Positions 7,419-17,368 of a stretch of DNA of 64,000 nt are shown here, in pieces. Both the position numbers and the translations under genes were made by a program. Position 1 is the stretch's first letter, and each line of letters opens with the position of its first letter. This stretch comes from CBDHDJ01 sp965261645 (GTDB taxonomy: Bacteria > Pseudomonadota > Alphaproteobacteria > SHVV01). The stretch covers positions 1,364,001-1,428,000 of the forward strand of contig CBDHDJ010000003.1 in NCBI GenBank assembly GCA_965261645.1, written 5' to 3'. Under the pieces are notes generated by a model that searched no databases, had not been told where the DNA came from, and saw only the letters and a program-made list of their open reading frames with translations.

Positions 7419-9016
7419 CCCGCATTATTCACGCTTGGCGGCCGATTTGAGCGAGGCGAGGGGTATCGGCCGGGTTGACAGCGGCTTTCGGGGCGGGTTT
7501 TCGTTACGGGTTGGAGATTGACGTTTGAGGTTCATCCGGCGGCACGCGCCGCTAGGATCAGGGGCCTTGTGCGGCGATGGAGGCGGCCATCGCGATCAGG
7601 GCGTTGCGATATGGGTAGGCCGAGGGCAGGGCGATCTTGATGCGGGTGTTGAGCTCCTCGATGCGCACGGCGATCTTGAGGAATGCCCGTCGTAGCGTCT
7701 CGAACGTCGCGGTGCGCCACGGCGAGCGGCGGGGCGCGGTCCGGCGCAACTGATGCAGCAGCCAATAGGCGGCGGTGTGCAGGAACAGCCGGAACTGGTT
7801 GGCTTCCCATCGGTGACACGAGGTGCGGTCGGATTTGGTGTAGAGCTTGTGCTCCTTGATCATGTTTTCCATCCGGCCACGGGCGCAATAGACCCTCTCG
7901 TAGAGCAATTTGGCGCGGCCCGGCAGGTTGGTGACGACGAAGCGGACATCCGTCCCCCTTGCGGTGGCCTCGACGCGGGCAACGACCTTGCGCTCGCGTG
8001 ACCAGCTTTTGGCCTGGTAGCCGGTCTGGAAGAAACGGCGCACCTTGTCCTTGCCTGATTGCACCCGGCGCCGCGCCGCGTCCTCGCACCACGGCTGGCC
8101 GATCTCGCTCAGCCGGGCGTTGCCGGGAAGCCCGAGAATGTAGCCGTGGCCCTGATCCTCCAGCAGGTCGATGACCTCGGGCGTGCCGTAATGGCCGTCG
8201 CCACGCACCGCGATCTCGACCCGGGGCCAATGGCGCCGGATGCGGTCGATGACGTGGCGCAAGACCCGCGCCGCCTCGTCACCAGATGGCCGCTTGCCCG
8301 GACGCAGCAGCGACAGCACCGGCTTGGCGGTCGCCGCGTCGAAGATGTGGATGGGCTGAAAGCAGTACTCGTCGTAATGGGCGTTGAACAGTGCCAGTTG
8401 CTGGCCGCCGTGGACGGCATCAGGGGTATCGTCAATGTCGAGCACGATGCGTTGGGGCACGCGCTCGAAGCTGTCGCAAAACAGATCGATCATCGTCAGC
8501 CCCATGCGCGCCAGTTCGCGCCATGATGGGGCGTTCTCGAGCCTGGACAAGGTCGGCTGCGACATCAGATCGCGACCGCTCTCGGGCAGGCGACCACAGG
8601 CCAGCTTGAACGCCGGATCGAAGCGCAGCACGTCGAGGTCGTCGCAATCCTCGTATCCGCAGGCGATGGCGAACATGCGCCCCCCGATCATGTCGGCGTA
8701 TGAGTGGGTGGTGCTCGCTGGATCGCGCGCATCGGACAGGCAACCGGCTAGGCGCGCGGCAAGGCCGAGACGCTTCTCGATCTCGCGCAGCACCAGCACG
8801 CCGCCGTCCGACGACAGCCGGCCGCCGGCGAACCGGACGCACAGTTCCTTGTTCTCGACGGGTGACAGTCCGGGGAGATAGGCGGTAATCTCATCCATGG
8901 TGAGCCGGGTTTCCCTGTTGCCGTATGGTCTTGGCAAGACACCAGAATCATACGGATTCTCAACAGTTTAATCCACGCTCACCACCTCTTTCACGCCGTG
9001 CCGTGAATAATCCGGG
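7419..9016 (-). mobile_element. IS1380-family insertion sequence, intact
   Basis: The ends are CCCGCATTATTCACG (7419) and its near inverted copy ending at 9016. The flanks are CTAG at 7415-7418 and 9017-9020. The left CTAG is also the right target duplication of the IS1182 element, so the two elements abut through one shared tetranucleotide, and another CTAG follows at 9021. A degenerate relative lies at 10588-11678. Confidence 0.88.
7558..8898 (-). CDS. IS1380-family transposase
   Basis: About 446 residues from the ATG at 8898; an in-frame ATG at 8937 would add 13. Typical blocks: 'FAGGRLSSDGGVLVLREIEK' near the N-terminus, 'ACGYEDCDDLDVLRFDPAF', 'QPTLSRLENAP', the first catalytic aspartate in 'IVLDIDDTPDAVHGGQQLAL', 'VRGDGHYGTPEV' with the second, and 'CARGRMENMIKEHKLYTKSD' with the glutamate. 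No internal stop. The gene fills its element and is likely functional. Confidence 0.93.
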   Translation of the reverse strand: MDEITAYLPGLSPVENKELCVRFAGGRLSSDGGVLVLREIEKRLGLAARLAGCLSDARDPASTTHSYADMIGGRMFAIACGYEDCDDLDVLRFDPAFKLACGRLPESGRDLMSQPTLSRLENAPSWRELARMGLTMIDLFCDSFERVPQRIVLDIDDTPDAVHGGQQLALFNAHYDEYCFQPIHIFDAATAKPVLSLLRPGKRPSGDEAARVLRHVIDRIRRHWPRVEIAVRGDGHYGTPEVIDLLEDQGHGYILGLPGNARLSEIGQPWCEDAARRRVQSGKDKVRRFFQTGYQAKSWSRERKVVARVEATARGTDVRFVVTNLPGRAKLLYERVYCARGRMENMIKEHKLYTKSDRTSCHRWEANQFRLFLHTAAYWLLHQLRRTAPRRSPWRTATFETLRRAFLKIAVRIEELNTRIKIALPSAYPYRNALIAMAASIAAQGP

Positions 9017-9094
9017 CTAGCTAGACACGACCATCGCTCAAGTCTTTAGTACAGCCGAACTTCACTGCGACCCTAACAAAGGAACGCCGTCATC

Positions 9095-10519
9095 ATGAGT
9101 ACGCTCGACGACATTTTGAAAAATACCCAACGCGCAAGGCTCATCCCTACCGTTGCCGATTCCCGCAAGGAAGAGCGGATAGTATCCGTTCTGCTTGCGA
9201 CATTGACCGTGGTACATCCATTTGCTGAACAATTATTGGAGCGTTGTGGGGTTAGGTTGGGAAAGACATCTGACCTCCGCAGCTATACAGAAGTTGAGTT
9301 TGTGGCTGCCGATGGAAGTAAAAAAGACCGACCCGACGGTGTCTTAAGCCTATTGACGCGCAAATCCCGGTGGACAGCGCTTGTCGAAGCCAAAATTGAC
9401 AATAACGATATAATCGAAGAGCAAGTACATAGATATGCAGAGATAGCGCGTGAACTAGGGATCGATGCCGTCGTCACATTGTCAAATCAACTCGCGCCTT
9501 TGCCATCACATGTTCCATATTCAGTCCCGAAAAGGCTTAGCAATCGTATAGAATTTTTTCATATTTCCTGGATTAGCGTACTCACGCAGGCAGCACTTCT
9601 TTTGAGAGATAACGAAGAGATAAGTCGCGAACAAGCGTTTATTCTCGAAGAGATGGTGCGCTATTTCGAACACCCGAGTTCTGGTGTCAGGCGTTTTGAT
9701 CAAATGAACTCAGAATGGCGATCACTCGTTCTTGGAGTCCGTAATGAGCAGCAATTCAAGCGATCTTCGTCCGAGATAGAAAATGCTGTTGCGAGCTGGC
9801 ATCAGGAAGAACGAGATGTATGTCTGTTATTGAGCCGTCGTATTGGCGAACGGGTCGGTATTCGCCTTTCGCGCAAGTATCAGGCAGATGCCGCACTTCG
9901 GCTCCGAGATGCATCCGACTCGTTGATTGCTTCGCAGGAGTTGCGCTGTGCCTTCAGTGTACCGAATGCTGCCAGCGATCTCGAAGTAACGGCAAATTTA
10001 CAACGCCGAACGATCTCTTGTTCCATGAAGCTCAATGCTCCGGGCGACAAGAAGCGAGCCAGCGCGAGGGTAAACTGGCTCGTTCGGCAGTTGCGAGGCG
10101 TTGATGGCGACGATGTGATCGTTCGGGCGTTCTGGCTCGGCAGAGGGGGGCCGACTCAGGCGTCTTTGTCAGAGATCAAGACAGATCCCAAGTGTCTTGA
10201 GAGCGATCGCCCGGGTGCAGCACCGACAAGCTTCGAAGTTGTCATGATCAGAGATCTCGCTGGCCGGTTCTCTGGACGACGAACCTTCGTAGAAGACTTG
10301 GAAGATTTGATACCGGAGTTCTACGACCGGATCGGTCAGAATTTGCGGCCTTGGGCTCCGCCACCTCCATCGATCGATAAACGCGATCCAATTCAGGACA
10401 GCGATTTTGTCGAAGCAGGCGAAGAGCCCAACGGGGGCGGCGTCTCGCAGTCGGAGGCAGATCAACCTCACGATCCGAAAGATTCAAGCGATGCGGACTT
10501 GCTACCCGCCGAGGATTAG
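9095..10519 (+). CDS. PD-(D/E)XK nuclease-like protein, function unknown
   Basis: 474 residues. The N-terminal third carries a PD-(D/E)XK-like core: 'DRPDGVLSL' (Asp81) followed 17 residues later by 'ALVEAKI' (Glu98, Lys100), then a helix with 'EEQVHRYAEIAREL', the arrangement of restriction-endonuclease-like folds. The middle (about 200-400) is mixed alpha/beta without recognised motifs. The last 60 residues are acidic and low complexity. AAAGGAAC lies ten bases before the ATG. It stands alone between IS elements with lower GC than its neighbours. A defence or DNA-processing role is plausible from the fold, but no substrate can be inferred. Confidence 0.7.
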   Translation: MSTLDDILKNTQRARLIPTVADSRKEERIVSVLLATLTVVHPFAEQLLERCGVRLGKTSDLRSYTEVEFVAADGSKKDRPDGVLSLLTRKSRWTALVEAKIDNNDIIEEQVHRYAEIARELGIDAVVTLSNQLAPLPSHVPYSVPKRLSNRIEFFHISWISVLTQAALLLRDNEEISREQAFILEEMVRYFEHPSSGVRRFDQMNSEWRSLVLGVRNEQQFKRSSSEIENAVASWHQEERDVCLLLSRRIGERVGIRLSRKYQADAALRLRDASDSLIASQELRCAFSVPNAASDLEVTANLQRRTISCSMKLNAPGDKKRASARVNWLVRQLRGVDGDDVIVRAFWLGRGGPTQASLSEIKTDPKCLESDRPGAAPTSFEVVMIRDLAGRFSGRRTFVEDLEDLIPEFYDRIGQNLRPWAPPPPSIDKRDPIQDSDFVEAGEEPNGGGVSQSEADQPHDPKDSSDADLLPAED

Positions 10520-10587
10520 TAGGGACCGGGGAGAAGCGCCATTGCTGTTTCAGCCCGAGAGGCGCTGATTTGGCGCCAACTGTGCTA

Positions 10588-11678
10588 ACCCGCATTATGC
10601 GTCACGGCGAGAGGATGTGATGGCGAACGTGGCGTAAGTCGTTGGCATCGGATTGAAATTCGTTTCCCAGCGCATTTCTGCCGAAGCCACGAAAGCGCCA
10701 CGCCGCCATGACCGAAGATATTCTTCTCCCGTTCGATCTTCCAGCCGTTCAACGCAAAAAGGTGACCACCGACTTCGCGGGCGGGCCGATCTCGTCCGAC
10801 GGCGGGCTGGTGCTGCTGCGCGAGGCGGAGCGCCGGCTCGGGCTGGCCGAGGCGCTGGCCGGCTGCATCCGGGAGTGGCGCGACCCCGACCGGGTGGTCC
10901 ACACGCTGCCGGCGATGTTGCGTTTCCGCATGTTCGCGATCGCGCGCGGATACGAGGATGCCGACGACTGCGACGACCTGCGCGGCGACCCGCTGTTCAA
11001 GCTGGCCGTCGGCCGAGCGTCGGTGAGCGGCCGCGACCCGTGTTCCCAACCAACCATGAGCCGCTGGAGAACGCGCCTTCGCGCAGCGAGGTGGCGCGCA
11101 TGACGGCCGCCCTGGTCGACATCTTCTGCCGCTCCTTCCCGATCCCACCGGCGGCGATCACGCTGGAAATCGATGACACCTGCGATGCGGTGCACGGCCA
11201 TCAGCAACTGTCGCTGTTCAACGCCCATTACGACACAAGGTGCTTCCTGCCGGTACAAGTCTACCATGTCGAGAGCGGCAAGCCGGTGGCGGTTCTCCTG
11301 CGCCCCGGCAAGACGCCGTCGGGGGTCGAGGTCCGCACCCTCCTCAAGCACCTGACCCGCCGCATCCGCCAGCACTGGCCGCGCACCCGGCTCACCTTCC
11401 GGGGCGACAGCCACTACGGCCGAACCGAGGCCATGGCGTGGTGCGAGGCGAACGGCGTCGACTACAACTTCGGCTTGTCGGGTAATGCCGTGCTGTACCG
11501 CCTTGCATACGAGGTCGCCGACGACGTCCGGGGTCGCCGCGCCGAGGTCGGGCGCCGACAGGATGCGTGGCTTCGTCAGCTTCGATTACGCAGCCCGCTC
11601 GTGGCGGCGGAAGCGCCGCGCCGTGGCTCGGCTGGAGGCGACGACCCGCGGCTTCGATGCGCGCCACATCGTCACCTC
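10588..11678 (+). pseudogene. IS1380-family transposase, frameshifted and truncated
   Basis: The IS left end (CCCGCATTATGCGTCACGG) is at 10588 and the ORF starts at 10708 (MTEDILLPFDL). Family blocks are 'FAGGPISSDGGLVLLREAER', 'IARGYEDADDCDDLRGDPLF', then in another frame 'ITLEIDDTCDAVHGHQQLSL' and 'RTRLTFRGDSHYGRTEAM'. A first frameshift falls near 11055 and a second near 11560. The gene ends abruptly at 11679 where 92-bp repeat D begins, and the catalytic glutamate region is missing. Confidence 0.9.
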
Positions 11679-11770
11679 TGTTGTTCGGCGCGCCGGTTCG
11701 ACGCCCATCGGCGTGCTAACTTATTGATATCACGTGGTTCTTGGGGGTCAAATTTCGGCGCCGAATGACA
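11679..11770 (+). repeat. 92-bp repeat, copy D
   Basis: TGTTGTTCGGCGCG at 11679, CGGCGCCGAATGACA ending at 11770, with the inner TTCGACGCCCATCGGCG and TTGGGGGTCAAATTTC. It directly terminates the decayed IS1380 copy. Confidence 0.85.
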
Positions 11771-11852
11771 TGGGCCCGTGCAAACAACCGCGCGAACGGC
11801 CGGACTATGGTTGTTGCGATGGTGCCGGGACGGGTGTTTGCCGGTTGCCGGA

Positions 11853-12752
11853 TCATGAGCCGTCTCCGGGCCTGGCCCTGTACGGCAATGCACTGTCGTC
11901 CCCGCCTTTGATTTGCACGCCGGGCGGGCGCGCCACGATCTGGCCGACCCGGACATCGCCGGTGAGCGTATTGCCCTCTCGCACGAACCAGACCCGGCGC
12001 CCATCGGTGATGCCGGCGCGCAGATCGCCCGCCATCCCAAGAATTGAGAACCAGCCATAGCGAGGCGCTGCCGGAGCGGCTTTCGCGGGCTTGCGCGCGC
12101 TCGTGGAGGGCGCCGGCGACTTTGCGGGAACCGTGTTCAATTGCGGCATAATTGTAGGAACGGTGGCAGCCACCGACGGGGTTCGATTTGCGGCGGCTGG
12201 TTCCGCTGGCGTCCGGAGCGCCCGCAACTGAGCCTCTGTCTCGAATATCCCCGTCACGATCAACTGCCGCTCATGGCACAGCTTCAATATCTCCTGTTCG
12301 ATCGCCAGGGCAGACAGCGCGTCTTGCCTTTTCGCCACACCCGCGAGCAGACGGGTCAGCGGATTGCGCGGACAGCCTGCGATGACGGATGCAGCCATCG
12401 GCGGTACCGGGATGCCGGAATTCGGAATGAGCCCGTTTGCCGTCCGCGCGTCTTCGCCCGGGCCTGCCGGTTGCGCTTGCCCGACCGCTCCGCCGTCCAG
12501 CACTTGAAGCAGACGGCTGCGCCCCCCGGCATTCGCAGCGCCCGCGGACGGCGCCATTGGCGGGACGGAAAGAACCGGCTTTGAGTTCCCCTCGGCAGAG
12601 CCGACCGCCACCGTCTCGGCGGATTGCGTTCCCGGCGCGGGCGGTGCAACCACGTCCAGCGCGGATACAGCAGATGCCGCCACCATCGCCACGAGGCAGG
12701 CGCCAAGCAGCACGGTGCATTTGACCGTGCGAGGGGAAAAGGCGGAGGTCAT
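11853..12752 (-). CDS. Exported protein, PilP-like C-terminal region (tentative)
   Basis: 299 residues from the ATG at 12752, which overlaps the upstream stop (ATGA). Residues 10-33 form a signal peptide or N-terminal anchor (VLLGACLVAMVAASAVSA). A Pro/Ala-rich linker, a helical block around 'LAIEQEILKLCHERQLIV' and a second Pro-rich linker follow. The C-terminal 65 residues (YGWFSILGMAGDLRAGI, VWFVREGNTLTGDVRVGQI) resemble the small beta-domain of plasmid type IV pilus PilP proteins. PilP would act in the periplasm in pilus assembly. The assignment rests on pattern resemblance only. Last gene of a three-gene coupled operon. Confidence 0.45.
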   Translation of the reverse strand: MTSAFSPRTVKCTVLLGACLVAMVAASAVSALDVVAPPAPGTQSAETVAVGSAEGNSKPVLSVPPMAPSAGAANAGGRSRLLQVLDGGAVGQAQPAGPGEDARTANGLIPNSGIPVPPMAASVIAGCPRNPLTRLLAGVAKRQDALSALAIEQEILKLCHERQLIVTGIFETEAQLRALRTPAEPAAANRTPSVAATVPTIMPQLNTVPAKSPAPSTSARKPAKAAPAAPRYGWFSILGMAGDLRAGITDGRRVWFVREGNTLTGDVRVGQIVARPPGVQIKGGDDSALPYRARPGDGS

Positions 12753-13959
12753 TCCGGCGTCCACCCGAGATGGGCGGCGAGCGCGCGCCAGAGATAGCTG
12801 TTGTCCGCCTCCGCACCGTCGAGGGTCACAATTAGTTCGCCGCGCGACCAGCGCCACGCGCCAGCTCTCTCGCCGCCGCCGTCCCCCAATACCGCGGTAA
12901 GAAACCCATCCGCCCGGAAGCTGAACACGGAATCTTCGCGATCAATAAAGGGCAGCGTGACCGGCTCGCTCCGGGCCGCCAGCCAATCGGTCATCCGCAT
13001 CGCGGCGTAGCGTTCTCCAGTGGGCAGCAGCGGCAGCGCGTCGCCGACCCGGAAACGCGGACGCAACGGCAGCCTCTCGTAGCGGAGCGCGATCTCCGCG
13101 CCTCCCGCCGCCGGCACGAGATGGTCGGTGTCGGCGATTGCGCCGGTACCGCCGCTGCCGTCGAGCAGCCATAGCTCGTCGCGGTCCGGACCAAGCACCA
13201 GAACATGGCGCGCACCGGCATTGTCGGTCAGAACCCGGCCGTTGTTATCTTCGAGGAAGCGCTTGAGCGCTGCCGCCGGCAGAAGCGGAAGGCCCCCCGA
13301 CGCCGCGCTCCCGGTCGCTCCCGGTCCGCGCAGTTCGGAGCCCGGAAAGCTGCGCAACGGCGCGCCCGTATCCTGCACCATCATCTTGTCGAACGCGGTT
13401 GAGGTCTGCTTCTCGTTGACCGGCAGGTGCGCCGGCAGCTGCAAGTCCGGGCAGGCGTCCTTCATCGCCCGCGGCCAGCTTTCCTGAACCCAGCCGCGCG
13501 AAGCCACTCCCCAGGCGCCGGGTGCTGATCCCAACGCCTCGTTGTGCAGCACGCCGGTGGCCGGATCGTAGAATATCGGGGTGTGGCCGCGCCGCTGCCC
13601 GGGATCCGGCTCAACGCCCGTCTCGTTGAAATTATAGAGCGCGCGGAACTCTCGGGACGGCACACCACCCGCCAGCGCGCGGATCCGGGCGCATAGGCGC
13701 CGCCGAGATGAGCACAGGCGCGAAGCGTGCCGTCCGGCCCGTGGTAATGCGCCCAGACCGTATTGCGATCACCAGAACGCCGCGAGTTCGGCCGCTCCAG
13801 GATCCAGACGCGGCCTTCGAGCAGGCCAGTGAAGAAGGCGGCGGCATGGGAGCTGTAGTTCGGTGTGGCGTGCGCGGATTGCGCTGCTGCGGCACTCGCC
13901 ATGAGACCGGTTGCCATCATTGCGGTTAGGGCCAGCGACAGGGGTGAATTCCATGTCAT
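12749..13959 (-). pseudogene. Secreted protein of unknown family, frameshifted
   Basis: The first part starts at 13959 (MTWNSPLSLALTAMMATGLM, ending in a signal-peptidase-like AAAAQS) with AAAGGAG nine bases upstream, and overlaps the preceding stop as ATGA. The frame is lost near 13682. The sequence continues in another frame as PSREFRALYNFNETGV through 'AWRWSRGELIVTLDG' to 'AAHLGWTPE'. Joined, the protein would be about 400 residues and exported. I do not recognise the family. The break could be genuine decay or a one-base sequencing error, since both halves look otherwise intact. Confidence 0.55.
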
Positions 13960-14798
13960 CGCCGTGCTCCTTTCGTGGTGTTTACGCCGGCGGCCATGCG
14001 GCTGCCCGGTTCCGTCCAACACGACGCGAGGCGGCGCACCATGGCGGCATAGATCCCGAACGCCCCGTCTTCGTCGCCCGCTGCGATGGCCGCGATGGCC
14101 GCGTCGATACGGCCGCCGATCCAGTCCCAGTCCGAATGCGTTTCAGGAATTGCCGCAACAATGCGGGGCGCTATTTCGTAGTATTCGGCAACCAGCGCCC
14201 AGCGTTTGGGCGTTTTCATCATGTAGCCGTCGCGGAAGCGCCGCAGAGCGGTCAGGGTCGGCCCGCCGTCCGCTTCAATGCCGCGGCGCTCGACAATCGT
14301 CGTGGTCAGGAAGCAGTCGCCGCTATCTTCCTCATCAACTCCGTTGTCACCTAACCCGTTGGTGTCCAAGCCGATGCTGTCGAGGCTGCAGACGTCTTCG
14401 CCGATCTCGAAGACTGGCTCGCACGAATCCTCGACCGGGTCACCGTCGCCGCCGTCGCCGCCGACATCGGGATCCCCACCAACATCGGGATCGCCGCCCC
14501 AATCCGGCGGGATCACGGCCTGGCAGTGATCCGCCTCCAGAACCCAGGGTCCGTAATTGATCTGCACGATCGGCGACCCATCCCACGGGAACTGTGTTGC
14601 CCTATGGGTCACCCGGTAGCGGTCCAGTGCGCGCGGGCTCAGGCCCAGAAACGACGCCAGCTCGCGCGTGCCCATGTACTGCCAGGCGTCGTCGCCCATG
14701 TCGTAACCTCCCTCGAAGATGTCTTGGCGAATTTCCTCGTCCCCGGCCGTCATGGCCCGGATCGCCCGAATTTCCTCCGCGCTCGCGGTGTCCACCAT
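13956..14798 (-). CDS. CFI-box domain protein
   Basis: About 280 residues from ATG 14798; upstream codons of the open frame are antisense to a barrel-domain relic and are not counted. An N-terminal helical part (MGTRELASFLGLSPRALDRY) is followed by an acidic Gly-Asp-rich linker with a tandem 'GGDPDVGGDPDV'. The C-terminal 'DCFLTTTIVERRGIEADGGP', 'LTALRRFRDGYM' and 'LVAEYYEIAPRIVAAI' form the conserved Cys-Phe-containing CFI-box module found at the C-termini of diverse bacterial proteins. Its role is unknown. It heads a minus-strand operon whose next two genes are coupled by 4-bp overlaps. Confidence 0.6.
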   Translation of the reverse strand: MVDTASAEEIRAIRAMTAGDEEIRQDIFEGGYDMGDDAWQYMGTRELASFLGLSPRALDRYRVTHRATQFPWDGSPIVQINYGPWVLEADHCQAVIPPDWGGDPDVGGDPDVGGDGGDGDPVEDSCEPVFEIGEDVCSLDSIGLDTNGLGDNGVDEEDSGDCFLTTTIVERRGIEADGGPTLTALRRFRDGYMMKTPKRWALVAEYYEIAPRIVAAIPETHSDWDWIGGRIDAAIAAIAAGDEDGAFGIYAAMVRRLASCWTEPGSRMAAGVNTTKGARR

Positions 14799-14844
14799 CC
14801 AGGGGCGCGCCTTGTCCACGGTGGCAAGCCGCGGTGACGGGCGG

Positions 14845-15517
14845 CAACATCGCGGCGGCTGAGGCCGACGTGATGCGACTCCGTCTCGGGCTTCAGGCGA
14901 CCTGGCACGGGATGGACACCGGCGGCGGGGTGCTGACGCCGAGCGTCGAGATCGGCGTGCGCCATGACGGCGGCGATGCCGAGACCGGGTTCGGCGCGGA
15001 CATCGGCGCGGGTCTCGCCTGGGCCGATCCGGGGAGCGGGCTGTCTGCGGATATCCGGGCCCGCGCCCTGCTCGCGCACGAGGCGGACGGCTTCGGCGAG
15101 CGCGGCTTCTCGGCATCGCTCGGCTGGGACCCGGCGCCGGCGACGGCGCTCGGCCCGTCGCTGACGCTCACCCAGACGGTGGGGGCCGCTTCCTCGGGCG
15201 GTGCGGAGGCGCTGCTCGGGCGGGGCACCATGGAAGGGCTTGCCGCCAATGACGGCGGCGGGCTGGAGAACCGCCATCTCGAGGCGCGGCTCGGCTACGG
15301 GTTGGCGCTCTTCGGCGGGCGTTACACGGGACCGCCGGAGCTCGGGCTCGGGCTGTCGGGTGCGCACCGCGACTACAGCCTCGGCTGGCGAATGGGACTT
15401 GCGCGGAGCGGGCGAGTGTCGTTCGAACTCGGCCTCGCGGCGACGCGGCGCGAGGCGGCCAACGAGGACCGGGCAGCGGAGCACGGCATCGGGTTGCGCG
15501 GAACCGCGCGCTGGTAG
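14845..15517 (+). pseudogene. Autotransporter beta-barrel domain, C-terminal relic
   Basis: The plus frame about 14845-15517 reads as alternating amphipathic strands: 'LRLGLQATWHGMDTGGGVLT', 'SVEIGVRHDGGDAETGFGAD', 'LEARLGYGLALFGGRYTGPP', 'VSFELGLAATRREAAN', ending 'GIGLRGTARW' and stop. A terminal aromatic strand is the outer-membrane insertion signature of type V autotransporter barrels. The passenger and the first part of the barrel are missing, and the left edge near 14840 is the junction with the opposite-strand operon. Confidence 0.7.
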
Positions 15518-15660
15518 GTGCGCAGGGGGCGCGGCAGGGTTGTCTCCGGCCCTGAGCAGGGGCAGCGCGGGAGCGAAGGCGGCGGCGATGCGTGTCCCCG
15601 GTCGCAGGGCGGCACGCCGGAATCGGCAGCGGCATCGGATTAACGGGACGCGGGGCTTCC

Positions 15661-16000
15661 ATGGCGCGCCGGACCCGAGCGGGTGGCGGAAGCCGGAGCG
15701 AAGGCGCGCGGGGGCGTTCGGTGATCGGCGCCCACGCGGCAGAGGACGCGGTGAGCGCCTGGCGCTTCCTGAGGCTCCACCCGGACTACCTGAAGGCGTG
15801 GTGGGCGGCGGAGGAAGAAACGGCGAGCTTCGACGCCGGGTCTATCCCGATCCGCAGACATACCGACGCCGACCTGGCCGCAGCGGCGTGGGGTCTGCTG
15901 GCCTGGGAGGACCCGATGGCCGACGACGGGCCGTCCTCTCCGTTCTGGGCAACGCGCCGATGGCCGAGGGCATGCGGGATAAGGTCTACGGCCTGACAAA
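15661..16000 (+). pseudogene. DUF6499/DUF2285-like regulator fragment
   Basis: The sequence 'SAWRFLRLHPDYLKAWWAAE', then 'IRRHTDADLAAAAWGLLAWE' and 'DPMADDGPSSPFW', fits small DNA-binding regulators common on alphaproteobacterial plasmids and ICEs (family recalled by pattern). After FW the frame shifts to 'NAPMAEGM', and then an unrelated fibronectin-like scrap (LTNGTSYSFEVRA) follows. The gene is broken at both ends. Confidence 0.5.
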
Positions 16001-16009
16001 TGGAACGAG

Positions 16010-16708
16010 CTACAGCTTCGAGGTTCGGGCGGCGACCCGGAAGACCAGCGCGGCCATGTCCACGCACCGCCAGCGCAGCGGCAGCACCTCGCGCAGCCGC
16101 ATGCCGGTGTAGAGGCCGAACCAGAAGGCGTCGCGCGCGCACGGCGTCATCACCGCTGCCACGATTCCTTTTTTCCAACACGGTAGGACCTCCGCCGGGG
16201 TGGAGATCTTGCGCCGCCTGTTGCGGTGATACTTGCCGCCGCCGGCGAGTCACAGATAAACCGGGTTGCGCAGACCGTCGAGATCGACGCACGGCCGGCA
16301 ATAAATCGAGCACAAGAGCGAGATTGCCCAGTTGGCCGGCGACCAGCCATTGTCTTCCGTCAGGCGGATGAAACGCTCCTCCACATCGCGGCGGGAGATG
16401 TCGTCGAGCGGACGCTCGTGCCAATCCGCGAAGTGACGGGCGAACTCCTCAAGGTACAGCCCGTCGGTGCCTGCGGCCCGTTTGGGATTGGCGGACATAA
16501 AGTCCTCGAAGGCCTTCTCAAGGTTGGGCATGCGGCGCGTGTCGGTGCGCTCGCCCGCCGGGTCCTCTCCGCGGGCCGCCTCGGCCAGCATCCGCCGTGC
16601 CATTTGCCGCGCCTGCCCGACCGACATCTCGCCGTGACAGCCCAGGACTACACGCCTGTTGGGCGCCTTCCGCCCGCCGTCGCCGGCGCGGTAGTTGACG
16701 ATGAAGGA
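16010..16708 (-). pseudogene. Tyrosine integrase (DUF4102/P4 type) internal fragment
   Basis: The minus frame from about 16708 reads 'MSVGQARQMARRMLAEAARG', 'FEDFMSANPKRAAGTDGLY' (SAM-like core-binding domain), 'LLCSIYCRPCVDLDGLRNPV', then TGA at 16250-16252 in place of the usual tryptophan. It continues in the same frame with 'LAGGGKYHRNRRRKISTP', 'DAFWFGLYTGMRLREVLPL' (catalytic arginine region) and stops at 16010. The C-terminal HxxR...Y part is absent. Dead integrase from a past island. Confidence 0.75.
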
Positions 16709-17072
16709 CTGGGCTGCACCCGGACGCCGAACCCGGCCATCTCCGTGTCCCGCGCGCGGGGCGATTCTATGGAGCCTCTGGTTTCCGACGGCGACCGGCT
16801 GCTGGCCGACGTGACCCACGGCGCCCCCGGCATCAGCGAGACGGCGGTGCTATGGGACAGCACCGGCCACGTGGTCAAGCGGGTCAAGGTCCTGCCCAAC
16901 GCCGAGCCGACCCGGCTCAGACTGATCTCCGCCAACCCCGGGAATGAACCCTACACATGCCTTGCCAGGACGGCCACATCGTCGGCAAGGTCCTCTGGAC
17001 CTTGAGGCGCATGAGAAGGCGGAAGCGATCCGGGCAATTTACACCCAAACACACAAGGCCGATGATCGAATG
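16690..17072 (+). pseudogene. S24 (LexA/CI-type) repressor C-terminal relic
   Basis: The plus frame holds 'RGDSMEPLVSDGDRLLAD', the autoproteolysis-site serine motif of S24 peptidase domains. 'ETAVLWDSTGHVVKRVKVLP' and 'LRLISANPGNEPYTCL' follow. Near 16960 the frame shifts and the usual ending 'GHIVGKVLWTLRRM' appears in another frame. The N-terminal helix-turn-helix is missing. A shorter second scrap resembling 'VLWDG...VVKKIETV' lies at about 17165-17230. Phage or island repressor debris. Confidence 0.7.
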
Positions 17073-17368
17073 AGCCCGATAGCGGGAAACGACTGCAAAC
17101 AACCGGCGAAGCCCCACAAAACCGCCAAGTGCTGACCGCGCCCGCCAAGCGTATCCCCGCGACCGGCAAATGGCCGTGCTGTGGGACGGCAGCGCCTCGT
17201 GGTCAAGAAAATCGAGACGGTGCGTGAGCCCAGGCCGCCCAGGCTAGGTTGTATTTATTTAGCTCTCAGGCATCGTCCGTGTCCGATTAGACGCCGCGCG
17301 ACCAGCTGCCCGCAGGGCGGCGCGCTAGCGCCAGTCGCGCGCGCCCCGGCTGCATGCCACGAGGATCG

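Noticed and set aside
14799..15116. N-terminal extension of the CFI-box ORF
   Set aside because: It is antisense to a convincing beta-barrel relic and is a low-complexity Arg/Pro/Ser-rich shadow. The gene is started at 14798 instead.
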